This document shows, piece by piece, positions 1 to 12,337 of a stretch of 64,000 nucleotides of DNA. Within the stretch, counting starts at the first letter, position 1. Every line of letters starts with the position of its first letter. The stretch is from assembly GCF_001640805.2 (NCBI RefSeq), contig NC_066847.1:26362504-26426503 (forward strand), written 5' to 3'. A model generated the notes under the pieces. It was given only the letters and a program-made list of their open reading frames with translations, did no database searches and was not told the origin of the DNA. Both the position numbers and the translations under genes were made by a program. This DNA is from Lates calcarifer (Eukaryota > Chordata > Actinopteri > Centropomidae).

Positions 1-964
1 TGAAACACACAAACTGCATTTATTGCTGTACCATTGACATGGGAAAGCTCCACCACCATGAGCCTCTTTTCCATCAAAAAAGAGGATACAGTGCTGAAAG
101 TTTCTTCAATAGTGCACCTTTATTCCAAAATCACTCAGCACCTAAACCGCTTCCCTCTCTCTTTTGAACAAACGCCCTGCCCTAAAAAACTGTGGTCAAT
201 AAAACCAAATCAGCTTAAGTTTTCTCGGTGTATGACTGTTATTATAACTCAACAGCATGTAACATTCCCACTTTCTCTCCTCAGAATTTCCAGAGCCCAA
301 GAAGTGCAGAGCCACACCGCAGTTACTCGGCACTCGGTCAGCCGAGTCTTGTGAAAACCCTTCTGTTTGCCTCCAACACTACTGGGTTGCCAGACTATTA
401 GCGCTGCAGCCCCACTCTGCTTTGTTCCCCCTGCCAAGGCAAGTTACATGGCTCGCCTCGAAGTCAGTGTTTTCACAGCTAGACATACATTACTTTGTGA
501 CATTGAGCCCAGGGGCTTATAGATCTGCTGGATTGTATGACAGGGGCCTTTATGGGTTTTGCAGGAATGTATGACAGCAGTCTGCCTGCTTCAATAGTTG
601 GCAGGGATAACTATAGTATACCACAGTGTAGAACAGACTAGAGCAGCCATACAAGAGGTCTGCAGCAGCAAGTGTTTCCATAGCTACAGTGGGCCTCGGG
701 GATTGTTTACTGTCCGAGAATGAGAGATTAAGAGAATGAGTGATTCTCTACATATATATGCTGAGTGATCATTTCTGCACTCATGTGTGTGACTGTATGT
801 GTGTTTACGTACTAGATGGAGCAGCTCTTAAGCCTGTGAGGGTGCCCAAGAGCATAACCCACTGCACTGACTTTTAATAGAACCCCCCCTACCTTTACTT
901 CTTCCATACACACAAATACATATGCACTTCCTGTTACACACATGAAAAGCCTACATGCGCACGT

Positions 965-1023
965 GCACACACACACACTCGCGCACGCACACACACACAC
1001 ACACGCACACGCACACACACACT
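965..1023. repeat. (CA)n microsatellite, interrupted
   Basis: A CA/CG-interrupted dinucleotide run of about 58 bp. Confidence 0.95.
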
Positions 1024-1120
1024 CAAGCGGTACGCTTCGCCAAGTCAGTGTAATCAGGGCAGCATAATGTGTTTACCTCTCTGAGGTACGAGAGTTTGAT
1101 TAAGGAGCAGCCATCTGGCA

Positions 1121-1152
1121 GAGGAGAAGAGAGGAGAGGAGAGGAGAGGAGA
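1121..1152. repeat. (GAGGA)n short tandem repeat
   Basis: About six copies of a purine pentamer, one of them altered (GAAGA). Confidence 0.9.
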
Positions 1153-3348
1153 AACAAGAAAAGGAGAACTACTCCTATTTCTACTTTAATAAACAAAATC
1201 AAACCTTTCATTGTGATCATTATGCCCTCACAGACATGTCTGCTCTACAATCAATCAGTGGAACTGCAGCTCAACCTCTACAACAAACTACATCAGACAT
1301 AAAACCGACCATTAGCAACCTCAACACCTGCCCCACATCACCATCACACAGACATAAACCATCGGTGTCTAAAGGCAACATCGAGCTGGCATTAATATCA
1401 TCAGAACCAAATGTTATTGTTTGGTATACGTCTTTTCTGCAATCTGCTCTTTATTAGCCAGCTGGACAACCATTTTAGGCTTTACTAGTAACAAGTAATG
1501 ATGGGTATTAACAGATAATCTTAAAAAAAATTTAAAAAAGATTTAAGCATAGGGGCAATCACCAACAATGATAATCAGCTGACATATAGTCATTTATATA
1601 TTGTTTTCCAGAGATATTAAACAAAATGTCTCACAATTTCATCTTTCTTGTTGCTATTACTGTAACCAACTAATTGTAATAGCACATACTAAATGTACAC
1701 AGGGAATAAAGCCAAGACAATGAAAATACAGTATTCAATGTAAAAAATGAATACTGGGTACAAAAAAAGGAAGAAGAAAATGGCAGTATCTTGCAGGATA
1801 CAACCTTCCTCTCCCCTCCCTGTGGTACCTGACAGGCCTGTAGCTAAGCTCACCCTCAGCCATTACTTCTACTATAGCCTTCCTGCTCCATTAAACTCAA
1901 CAAGCTTAACTCAATGGCCTTCATTCCTCACAGCGACGGCTTCTGCTTCATACCCTGGTGGCTTTTAACAGGAGAGGGGCAATTTGAGTGGGGGGACAGC
2001 ATCTCCCTTGTTAACACAAAATATGTCATGCATTGCCCTTGTTAACTTTAAAAGAAAAATCTGTGAAAACAATATTTTACCTTGTCCCTGTTGCTGAATA
2101 TAAAGATACTGCTCACTGGGGGCCGAGGCAAGGACCTAACAACCGCAGTAAAAAGGAGCCATTAAGTTATACTGTCCTTGTCCTGCTGTGGCATTTAATC
2201 GCCCAGTTTTAATATGCAACAAGGAAACAACATCACACTTACAGTCCAGTATCGTGCAGGACTCCATACTGAGTCAGCAATTATTGATTACAGGAAGAAG
2301 CATTTTGGAAAATAATCTGTTTTATGGTAACTCCCTAGAGTCGTACCGTTAAAAGGCCCAAGCCTGAATATCTGACAAACAGGAAGCCCTGTCAGAGAGT
2401 CTGCAGCAAGAAAAACTTAACCCTCACATCAAATGACAGCACCCTTGATTCAAAAAGTGGGAACTATTTTGATCATTAAGAATCAAAACAATCAAAAAGT
2501 AAAGTAAAAAAAAAAAGCCCAGGGAAAAATAAAGCTGCATTTTGAGTAATCAGCGGCTGTTGTGAGAGACAAAAAACACATTCAAACACCGAAACACCAA
2601 AAAAACAGATCAGAGGCAATTTGTGCTGCAAGCGCCGACAGGTATAACAGAGAGAGACTTTAGCTGAGCCTCTCTCAAGTAATAATGTGAGGTGAAATTT
2701 GGGGAATGTGTATCTGGGACACATAATAAATATTTCATGGCATATTATGAATAGGTTCTTTGTTTAATTAGACTTGGAGAGTTGTCCCCTTCAGCCACTT
2801 CTGTCACGTTAGCATGAAAAAATATGATCCTTTCCACTTTAATTATAAAAGTTCTTCAGGCCAATATGCTATGTTATAATTCATTCATCAACTTTTATAT
2901 AAGTATAAACTATAAAATCTGTCAAGGGGAGCATTAATTACTTGATTTAAATATCAATTATTACTAATTTTCTGTTACTTAAAACTTTTCATAGATATTT
3001 GAAAGGTTATGTACACACGCAGAAACGAACTTAATACGCATTTTGACATAACTTGTAATTGTAGTAGCCTGTAAGAAATTACTACAATTGAACTGCATGT
3101 GCTGTAGCAATTTGATGTCAAAGAACTCTTAAAGTAGCTGAAAACAAGTACACATTTTGAATTTTATTGGATCACTAATAATGAAAATTATTCTTTTTAC
3201 ATTAGCAGTTTAAGTCCCAACTATGTGTATTTGAATTGTTCTGAAAAACAATATTAGTTAATTAAATTAGTCCACATACATTTTAAGTTAATTAAATCTG
3301 ACTCAAGCCTTGGAACTCATTACAATTGCTACCCTATAGCGATAACTA

Positions 3349-3369
3349 ACACACACACACACACACACC
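3349..3369. repeat. (AC)n microsatellite
   Basis: About ten uninterrupted AC units. Confidence 0.95.
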
Positions 3370-3920
3370 CACCCCTATTTTGTGTACTGTATATATTCTT
3401 TACCGTACACACTGCATGTCTAAATTGATGTTTAATTATATTAGTTTTGCTTTTATCCATTTTAATTTTGTATCTTTCCTACTTGGTTTGATTTAAAGTA
3501 TAAGTTTTATTTGTGCAGCACTGTGAGCTGAGCAAAATCAGATGAAAATGCTTTACTGTGCCTGCCGTAATTAATTGCAAACAACCTGACTCCACACCTT
3601 CTGCAGCACTCTGTATTGGAAGCTTCCCAACCCAACTGCAATTATCTCATGAAATTCCTATGAAACTTTGTAAAAGCTATTCCTTTTCTCTGCTTCTTCC
3701 TTTCTTTCTTTGTCAAAGATCTCATTGCGAAATCCTGTAGAGCTACAGTGTAACACGCCAGGGAGGAAATACTGGACACAGCTCTAATGCCTTTCATCTT
3801 CGCAGACTGGGAACAGCTTCCTGTTTTTCAATGGACACACTAATTAGCATGGATCCAAACATGCACTTAGCTCAGACGTGAAGTGAACGGATGCATACTT
3901 TGCACACAATCACACCAGCA

Positions 3921-3921
3921 T

Positions 3922-3956
<35 letters not shown>
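3921..3956. repeat. (CA)n microsatellite
   Basis: About 17 uninterrupted CA units, followed by A-rich CA repeats. Confidence 0.95.
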
Positions 3957-3960
<4 letters not shown>

Positions 3961-5332
3961 CACACACACTTACATGCACACGTACAAAATCACAGCATTG
4001 TGAAAATACAGTGAATTCTGATACGAATTCATTTTCCGCACACCAGGTCTTTCGTGCATTTTACACCGCACCAGCACAGCACCAGCACAGGGGGAGTTAA
4101 GTGGGGAGGGGGCCCACACTTCCCGCATGGTTTTTACGTAATATTTTCTTTTCTTTGAAGTGGCACAGCTAAATGAGTTTTCAAATCTCCACAGGTCTCA
4201 ATACCACAGAGAAATACAACCACAGTTGATAGGCACCACTTACATTCAATTATCTTTGTTCCACACACAAAGCATTAACACACACACATGCACACACCCT
4301 TCATACAGAGACACATCAGTTATTTCTGTGAAGAAAATTGTGACTCTCATTACCAGTCCATTCTGAAGACTGAGGCACTGCTTCAGAGCCCTCTATCTAA
4401 AATTACATAGATACAGTGCTCTGCTGCACTTCACATATACATCAAATAAAAAGACACATTGAAATCCTGTGGGGGTGTAGGAACGATGATGGAAATGAAA
4501 TGCTTCATTAAGCAACAGCTATGGCTTTTGTTTTGTCAGACATCTCAAGAATTCAGGAGTTACGTTATGTGTGAAAACTTACATTGTTTTAGTGAGAGAT
4601 GCTTTGGGTGGAATTTTGAACATTTCTCATGCTTCTGTCAGTAGAAGTAGAGTCAATTAGATGGATACTCTGTAACAAAAATGGATAGCTGTTTTGTCAT
4701 TTTATTATGTCCATGTGGGTGATTATTGGGTTTGATAAGGGGCTAAATCAAGTTTGAGAGCCATCATAGTCAGACTCTTTCCCAATCATATCATATCACA
4801 TATTACAAACATACACAGTGAGTGATGAGTGATATATATCACAATATGACACACATCTACATGCGCAACATCACATAGAAAATGATGAAATTGATGTCTA
4901 TGTTATGCATTTTGACAAATCTCTGTTTAAAACAAAAACATCAGTAATTTAGTTTTTTTTGTTTTTTTTCCTGGTAATCATAAGTTTGACTGGCACAGTT
5001 CTTTATGATAATATAATATGGTCATATCGATTACAGTGAAAGGTGATAAATGATACTATTCAATTATAAAATGCAGTATCTGTACTGTATCACGCCAAGT
5101 CACAAATGTCATTTGAAAGCATAGCTAAATTTGCACAGAAAATGTCATGTCATCAAATCATCAATCCGTGATTATTTTTGAGCTGCATGAGCTCTTTGGA
5201 TTCATTTTTGAAAAAAGGAAAAAAAAAAAAAAACACACTCTACTTCAGCTTCCTGAAATTGCAAGCTAACTCATTTTGTGTTCAAACCTCACTGGAGTTT
5301 TGACTGATATTAGTCAGTAATGGCAAAATTAC

Positions 5333-5358
5333 AGTTTGTGGGTGAACTATTCCTTTAA
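5333..5358. repeat. End fragment of a teleost DNA-transposon-like repeat
   Basis: The sequence GTGGGTGAACTATTCCTTTAA matches the common teleost repeat end GGGTGAACTATCCCTTTAA. Only this terminus is recognisable; the partner end was not found. Confidence 0.4.
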
Positions 5359-5929
5359 CCTTTAACATTACCACCCCTAAACTACAATGTGAATATGTAT
5401 CACCTGGTTCAATCCATAACCAGCTACCACCACCCACTTATCCATCTACAAGATGAGCATCACCAGCTGAACATCTCCCATTACAGATGTTAGATTGAAT
5501 TTAGTTCACAGCATCTCTGGAAGTTTCAGCTGCTTTCACCAACACCACCGCATCACCCCACCCACATTCACGTGGCTCTTGGCACAGTTCGGGAACTCGA
5601 CTGTAGTTCTTGGATTCTGGACAGTGCTTCATCACATCTGCGCCTCTCCACCTCCTGTGGTGGCTCAGTGAGGGAACACGTCAATAAATCTAACCGTCAC
5701 ATAGCGGGGAAATTAACTTGGCAGAAAGATGGACGAGAGAGCAGTTAAGACATTGAGAACAAACAATGTGATCTAAACGATCACACGTGGTGGAGGAAGC
5801 ATCACCACTCTGTATTCTAAATCTCTCTCCTGCAAATTTACTGCCCAGACCCATTTCTCCTATTCTCCCTCTGCCTCCCAGTCTTTGTGCCTACAGTATG
5901 TCTCTTCACTTCAGCTTGTTCAGCAACAA

Positions 5930-6085
5930 CCTCCATGAAAATCATTCAAATCCAAATGTGGTAATTGAGTCAGTAAGCGCAATTATCATCTTTGATGTGA
6001 AGAGTGACTCATCTTCGGTCTTTGCAATGCATCAGCGTACTTTACAGGATTGCCGGTTAATGTCAGCCCACTGACTCATTCTGCG
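5930..6085. promoter_or_regulatory. Possible conserved non-coding element
   Basis: A complex, non-repetitive block with AP-1-like TGAGTCA/TGACTCA words (three within about 120 bp) and AATTATCATCTTTGATGTGA-type sequence between low-complexity flanks. It has no splice context. Called on appearance only. Confidence 0.25.
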
Positions 6086-6463
6086 CTCTACCCACTCAGG
6101 AAAAAAAGACACACGAGTTAACTGTTGTATCCATTTCCCCAGGATAATTAACACTCTCGTAGGACAGCCTGCATGGGATGATCCACTGAAACTGGCCAGA
6201 AAAGTACCTAGCGTGCAAGATTGTGTAACTCACTGACTTAAATGTAGGAGTAGTATGTATGTATGTTAGGGTACATGGGGGCATGAGGGTCATACTGTGT
6301 GTAATTTGCACATGTCTGTATCAGTGTGTGTGTCTGTGTGTCTGGACCTAAGACAGAGGTCTATTGTAGAGTGCAGTACGCCTGCAGGAGACCTCTGAGG
6401 CAAGTACTTGGCGAGACTGTGACCAGACCTCGATATCACTACTCTCTCTCAGACTGACACTGA

Positions 6464-6465
<2 letters not shown>

Positions 6466-6498
<33 letters not shown>
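6466..6498. repeat. (TG)n microsatellite
   Basis: About 16 uninterrupted TG units. Confidence 0.95.
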
Positions 6499-6499
<1 letters not shown>

Positions 6500-7157
6500 A
6501 AACAGTGAAAGAGTGAAACAAAATGTGCATGTGCGCTGATAGACAGTAAGTGAACTAATCAATAGTTTGCAATTTCAACATCCATTGAAGGCAGGCCTTG
6601 TTTCACATGTTTGTTATAACACTTCACAGTGCTAACATAATCAACTGTGTTCCAGTCTGTACTTAGATTACAGACCAGTGTGTGTTCGCTACAGTGTTCA
6701 TTTTTCACTGATTAAGCTTTTTTTTCCATCTCAACTAACCCAGGCGGTTTAGGCAAAGACAAATAAAAGGCATAATAAATTGGAGAGAAAAAGGACAAAC
6801 AAAGAGTGAGAGAGTGAGCGTGACGCACCCACAGCGAGAGAGATGGGAAGGTTATGAAAGAGATGAGAGATAATGTATGGGAGAGAAGGCAGGAAGTGAA
6901 AGATAGAGAAGGAAAGTGATGTGTTGGGTGTGATGGATGGAGTTTAAAAAGGAAGAGGAGAGGAGGGAGATGTGTGCGTTCTCCACCAACCACCTCTCTG
7001 TCAGACACTCGGCTGTGCTGCAGGGGTAGGCGGCTGGCGAGAGAGGAGTGTGTGTGTATGAGCTCTACGAAGCATATGTGTGTGTATGCCGCATGTACCA
7101 TGAGTCTGGGGACCGGTGGGGGGCTGACAGATTATCTGTCGAGAAGCAGGCTGGAGG

Positions 7158-7159
<2 letters not shown>

Positions 7160-7213
<54 letters not shown>
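7160..7213. repeat. (TC)n microsatellite
   Basis: About 27 uninterrupted TC units, the longest TC run here. It explains the Leu/Ser repeat frames on the + strand. Confidence 0.95.
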
Positions 7214-7217
<4 letters not shown>

Positions 7218-10200
7218 CCACTCCTCGTTTTCCTCAGTCACTCACTCGCTTGCTCCACTCTGTGTTGCTCAAGGTCACTGCAACACTGCGAAAGTTTGGA
7301 AGGTACATGATACCAGGAGCTCAAGGGTGAGTCAGCACTTTTCTACTCCTCTGCTTGTCTCTAACTGCCAGACTGGCACAAGAGCGAGTGTGAATCCTCA
7401 AACAGAGCCCAATATATCTCACTTGTATGTCACTGCTGGTGGCATCCCCTGTAAAACTACTCTTTTTAATAAAAAGTGAAATGGGCTGTTGCATCACAAC
7501 TTTGCAGATGTTTTGGCTTTTTCACTTATGTCATAATCCTGGCATTTTATGGGGGCTCATATCCAGTTTTGACACAACAGATGGTGTTTCTAATTTAAGG
7601 GGGATTTCTGCTTTCAATTATATTAAATCTGTACCGTTCTATCAAAAATTACACTTTTATTATCCGCAGTTACAGCAAATGCTTACTCATAATTTGAGTC
7701 TGTCTTGGCTTTCCTCTCTAGCTTGTGAAGCTATGATATTGAGAAAATCGAAAACAGAAACATCCAACTTTATAAACAAAAAAAAAAAAAACAAGATAAT
7801 TTGTATTGTGCTTGCCTGGAGTTCTAGGATGGATAAGAAAACAGTTCTACATCTCTGGGTTGTCACACAGCCAGAAACCGCAATCCATAAAACTTAGGAC
7901 TGTACTTCCTCTCGCATGACCCTTTACTTCCTTCCAGTTGTGCCTGCCCAGTGGCAGAGAGGGGACAGCATATTGGACTTCAGCCTCAAAGCTGATCCCG
8001 GGCCTGTTTCTGGACCCCTTCGTGTCAGCTTGGCAGGACAACAGACAAAATACCCCAGCAGAGATGCAATGTCAGCCCCAATAACAGCACAGAGCCAAAG
8101 AGAAAAAAAAGTGTGTGACATGTTGGATCTCTAGTCCTTAATATATCATTCTCACATTAGTTGTGGTATTGTAAAACATTGCTAGAGATGACCAGTAATA
8201 TCTGAATCATGTCAGTGGTGTTGCTGGTGTTCCACAAATTAAATCCACATTTCCCATAAACCTTTTGGATTTTATTACAAAGTAACTCTATTGCATCACC
8301 TTCAACAACTAAGGACTGTTCTGTTGTTTTTGTTTTTATTTTTTAAACCATCAGCCACTGCAACAGACTCGGAAAACTGTGTGCACTGGAAGCGCTGCAC
8401 ACTTTTAAAAAATCAATTTTGTGCCATAACGCAATCCCACCAGCATACAATTGGATAACTACAGACAGAACTTACAAATATAGTATATTGCAATTAAATA
8501 ATGAACTCAGAAACATAAAAATCTTAAGGCCAGGTGCACTTCGAACAAACATCTCACATCTCAAGCCTTAGGCAGGGACAGTTCTCAGCTGCTGCATTTG
8601 TGGAATTTGGCTGTGGACAGTTATTACAGTTAGTCATGATAGGCGATGAAATATTCATTGATGCTAATGTTTCTTTTGGCATTCAGCCTTTACCTCAAAA
8701 CAACTGTGGAAGAACCTTTTTCTTCCAATTGCATTTTTTTTTCTTAAACCACATGCACAGTTTTGAAACAAAGACATTTGTATTACCTCGGTCAACATGA
8801 TGCCGATCAGAAAGTCAGTCGACGTTGGACAAGTTGTTTATTGGTTGTCAATCTTTAATTTAGTTGTGGTTATTAGTGACTATTAAGAGGTAGTTATGAA
8901 CTCCTAATGGGAACATAAGATAAGGTCAAGGTCATCAATTCCCAGAATGAACTCAGTCCAAATAATCATTAATTCCAATGACATGTTCTCATGACTCCCT
9001 CTCTCCTTTACTTCTCCTTGGTTTTCATATTTCTCTCTCTCTTAGACACACACTTCCTCTGTCTCCCTCTGTCTCACTGTCTCTCTCTCTCTATGTAGTC
9101 CCGCCAGCCACTGTGGGTTTTCTGGGATTCCTGTGGCTGAGTCATCTTGTGCTCCGTATCGTCCATATTATCATCTTCCCAAAAGTCTCCCAAGAGTTGG
9201 ACAGACAACTGGCTTAGGATGAAAGGAGTTTGTGCACAACACAAAGTGTCTGTGTGTGTGTATGTGTGTGAGAGAGAAAGAGAGTGAAAGAGAAGGAGTG
9301 AGAGAGAATCTGGGAACAGCCAAAACAGCATCAAATGACCCTCATCCCAACCCTCCCCTAAACCCCCAGACCCACTTCCCAGCTTCGAAGCCAACTCTGC
9401 TCTCACATGTTGCAGCTCAGTCCAAATTCTTTTGTATTCCAACTTATCTGTAATCCATCTATCTCAGCTAAAATCAGTCATTTTTTGACATCAGCCTCCC
9501 ACTGTGGTCCTGAGAAGAGAGGAAAAAAAAACTGAATATAACTGCTCCCACAAACCTCAATTCATGGACCTTAAACCAGCTCCGGAATCATGCTTCACCG
9601 CAGTCTCCACATCACAGAAACGCAAGTCCACCAAATTCATAGTCTCCTTACACCGAATCCCACACTATAAATAAATTGATTTAGCATTAATGTAATTCAA
9701 TGTATTGGTTATTTTAAGTGATTAAATAAAAATCTATTCAGCATTGCATTTATTACCTGGGCCAGAAATACCCCATACAGCTACAAGACTTGGAATTTTT
9801 TTTTGTCACAGCAGAGAGGAAGTTCTGGTGTAGTTTCTACAATGGCCTTTGTCCCTGTCTTAACCCCAGTTTCCCAACACTCACCGCACCCTTCCCGTGT
9901 CCATCCCTCCTCACCCCCAATTCCCTCAGTCATTCCCTCACCCGACTCCAAACTATAAACTCCAGTCCTCCTAACTTCCTCAGTGTCCCAGCCCTACACC
10001 CTTACCCCTACCTCACCCCACCCCTTGGTCCTAACTCACAACCCCCCTCCTCCCCACGCCCCAGCCAACTTCTCCATCACCCCACCCCAGAGCTCCCATC
10101 CAGGATCCTTAATCCCAGTCTATCCATAGTCATTCATTCCCAGCCAAGACCACAGATGTTTCAGCAGGCCACTCTTACTCTCTCACAGTTTGGGTTAAAA

Positions 10201-11229
10201 GAGCCAGAATTTTGACAGGGTGGTCCCTTTAAAAGGCAGACTGAGGCTGCCAGACAAAGCTAAATTTGAAACCGGGCTTTTAAGATTATGTCTATATATA
10301 ATGAACTATAGAAATAAATATATCAGACTGATGTATAAGGTGCTGAAAACACCTGAAATATGAGTACTGTATAGTGCAGAGAACTATTACTATAACCCTG
10401 ACCAACCAAACTTTTGATTATCTAGCCACACTTTTAGCCTGAGAGCAAGCTAAAAAGACACGCTACTAGCTTTTACTAGTCAGCAAGAAGCCAGAATATT
10501 AGCCAGGAAAAAAAACTACACACATTGTGATCCACCCACACTGCCAGTAAGCAAAACAGCCAGCCAGTCGAAAAGGCCAGACACTCATTAAAACAACAGG
10601 TTCCCCTCTTCATTTTTCCATGGAACCTGTCGCTGCATTCCTTTCTCTGTGAGGTGGCTCTTGACTCATGGAGAGTTCGGGTTGTAGGAAGTTAGTCATA
10701 ATAACACCAGCAGACTTCAGTTTGTCTCCTAACAATAGCCCAGCCTGAACACAGCTACAGGCCTGTTAGTTTACTGAAACTGTACTCAATCCCCCACACA
10801 AGAGGATTTAATCAAAGGCTCCTTAAAGGGAATGCAGTTTTATTTGAGAATTTACTTATTTCTTGAACGCACCATCAGTATTGGGACCTGTGTTTTCCAG
10901 TGAGAGAGACGACTACCATGCTCACCTGTGATCTATTACAGGATTAACAACTGGAAATAACAGATTCAATAGATTTACAAAGTATTTGTTTGATTTTTAA
11001 GATCTAAAGAGGCCAAACAAACCAAAACAAATGTTCCAAGAAAGACTGACTTTCTTTTTTATGAAATGTATACTCAAATAGGTTTCCATTTTTTTCAGGA
11101 CACTTTGCCATGTGGACAAGAGGAGCCACAGCTGAGCTGTACAATTAATGGCCATCCCACTCTACCTGATCTACAGTGTCACCTACCACATCAAATGATC
11201 AAGAGCCCAAGGCATTAACCCAGTCTCCA

Positions 11230-11390
11230 AACTCCCAAGATCCCAATCTGATCCAGCATCTGTAAGTAAGGACCCACTGCCAATGTTCTGGTGCCAAACA
11301 CCATAGGACAGCCCCGGAGGTCCAGTGTTGTTGCCCCATTGGGTCAAAGCTGCTTTGTTGGCATGAGGGGAACCTATACAATATTAGGCA
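11230..11390 (+). pseudogene. Relic of a Tc1-like transposase C-terminus
   Basis: The + strand frame reads DPNLIQHL, later LPMFWCQTP, and ends GEPIQY-stop. This follows the end of teleost Tc1-like transposases (NPIEHLWD ... W(C/Y)QTPQ ... GGPTQY-stop). Stops and deletions break it; it is not functional. Confidence 0.6.
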
Positions 11391-11506
11391 GGTCCCACAG
11401 ATGCTAAATCAGACTGTGATCTGGTGAATCTGGAAGCTCTTCGTCATGTTCCTTGAGCCATTTCCGAGCAGTCACTGCAGTGTGGCGTGGGCATTGTCCT
11501 GAAGAA
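11391..11506 (-). pseudogene. Relic of a Tc1-like transposase catalytic segment, opposite strand
   Basis: The - strand reads QDNA, then KWLKEHDEELPDSPDHSLI-stop-HLWD. This matches the QDN(A/D)...KEHD...SPDLNPIEHLWD catalytic region of Tc1-type transposases, with an in-frame stop and small deletions. It abuts the oppositely oriented relic at 11230-11390. Confidence 0.6.
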
Positions 11507-11940
11507 CAACATTTTCTTTTGAGAAAATGCCATTCATTTGTTTTGAGAGGTTATCAATTTACAGGCCATGATTCACAATAATAATACTACGAAAAAAAGA
11601 AAGAAAGATTAGCTTTATGTGTTGGATAACCTAACAACCAATATGCCTATCTACAGTCTCAGAGACATATGGTATGCTACGGTTTAGGTGCCAGTGCTCT
11701 CGTCACATACCCAGTATAGTGAAGAATAAGAAATGTATATGGGTGCCAATTAATACAGAGCTAACAGTTGACAAGTCTGACAAGAGCTGACTGACTGGCA
11801 TAACACCTTTCTGTAAAGACAAAATGAACTGTCTATTGAGATGCTGATATATTCTGAAGCAGGCTAATTCTGTTCTAATTTGCATTGCCAACACAACAAT
11901 ACAAAAGCAATATATGGAATGCTATTAATCTAAAAGAATA

Positions 11941-12337
11941 TACAGTACTGTGCAAATGTTTTAGGCAGTTTAGGCACTAATGTGGGGATGCTGTCAAAAA
12001 TAATCCCATGATTAATTTTTATTCATCAGTTAACCTCATGTGAAGTCTAGTTCTCCTCAGTACACATGTACTTAGGTAGTTTTTTTCCAGCATCTTGGAT
12101 AAGTTATTGTGGATTCAGGCTGTCTCAGTGTCCTGTCTCTTGTAATCGCACACTGACTCCATGATGTTGAGATCAGGGCTTTGTGGGGGACAGTTCTTTA
12201 TCATGCTGAATGTGTGATTGGACTCATTGTCCAGCTGCAGAATTAATCTGGGACTAATCAAACACCTCCCTGATGCTACTGATGAAGGGTAAGAGTAAAA
12301 ACATCTAGAGTGCCTAAAACTTCTACACAGTACTGTA
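11941..12337. mobile_element. Short non-autonomous Tc1-type element with intact ends
   Basis: The left end TACAGTACTGTG...TTTTAGGCA and the inverted right end TGCCTAAAA...CACAGTACTGTA match at 24 of 27 positions and are flanked by TA, the Tc1/mariner target. The CAGTACTGTG...TTTTAGGCA end is the familiar teleost Tc1-like terminus. The inner part (CATGATGTTGAGATCAGGGC) also resembles these elements, but no transposase frame remains in about 400 bp, so this is an internally deleted copy. Confidence 0.85.

Larger units (their letters stand above)
1..5300. other. Non-coding stretch
   Basis: AT-rich sequence with microsatellites but no exon I can support. Open frames are short, low-complexity or broken. 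The part at about 3540-3850 is free of simple repeats and contains TAATTAATTGCAAA-type homeodomain words, but nothing definite. Confidence 0.6.
6100..11190. other. Non-coding stretch
   Basis: It holds the (TG)n and (TC)n tracts, a purine-rich area at about 6780-6970 and a pyrimidine-rich area at about 9880-10110. A GC-richer block at about 7918-8110 is open in both orientations but lacks a convincing gene model. No gene supported. Confidence 0.55.

Noticed and set aside
6712..7479. Several overlapping frames of up to 143 codons on both strands
   Set aside because: They run through a purine-rich tract and the (TC)n repeat, giving Leu/Ser or Pro-rich translations with no motif.
7427..7897. 156-codon + strand frame
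   Set aside because: AT-rich, includes an A-run translated as poly-Lys, no recognisable motif and no coding-like composition.
9790..10215. 141-codon + strand frame rich in Pro, Ser and Leu
   Set aside because: It follows a C-rich, CCCT-biased stretch; no domain, no splice context and low complexity.
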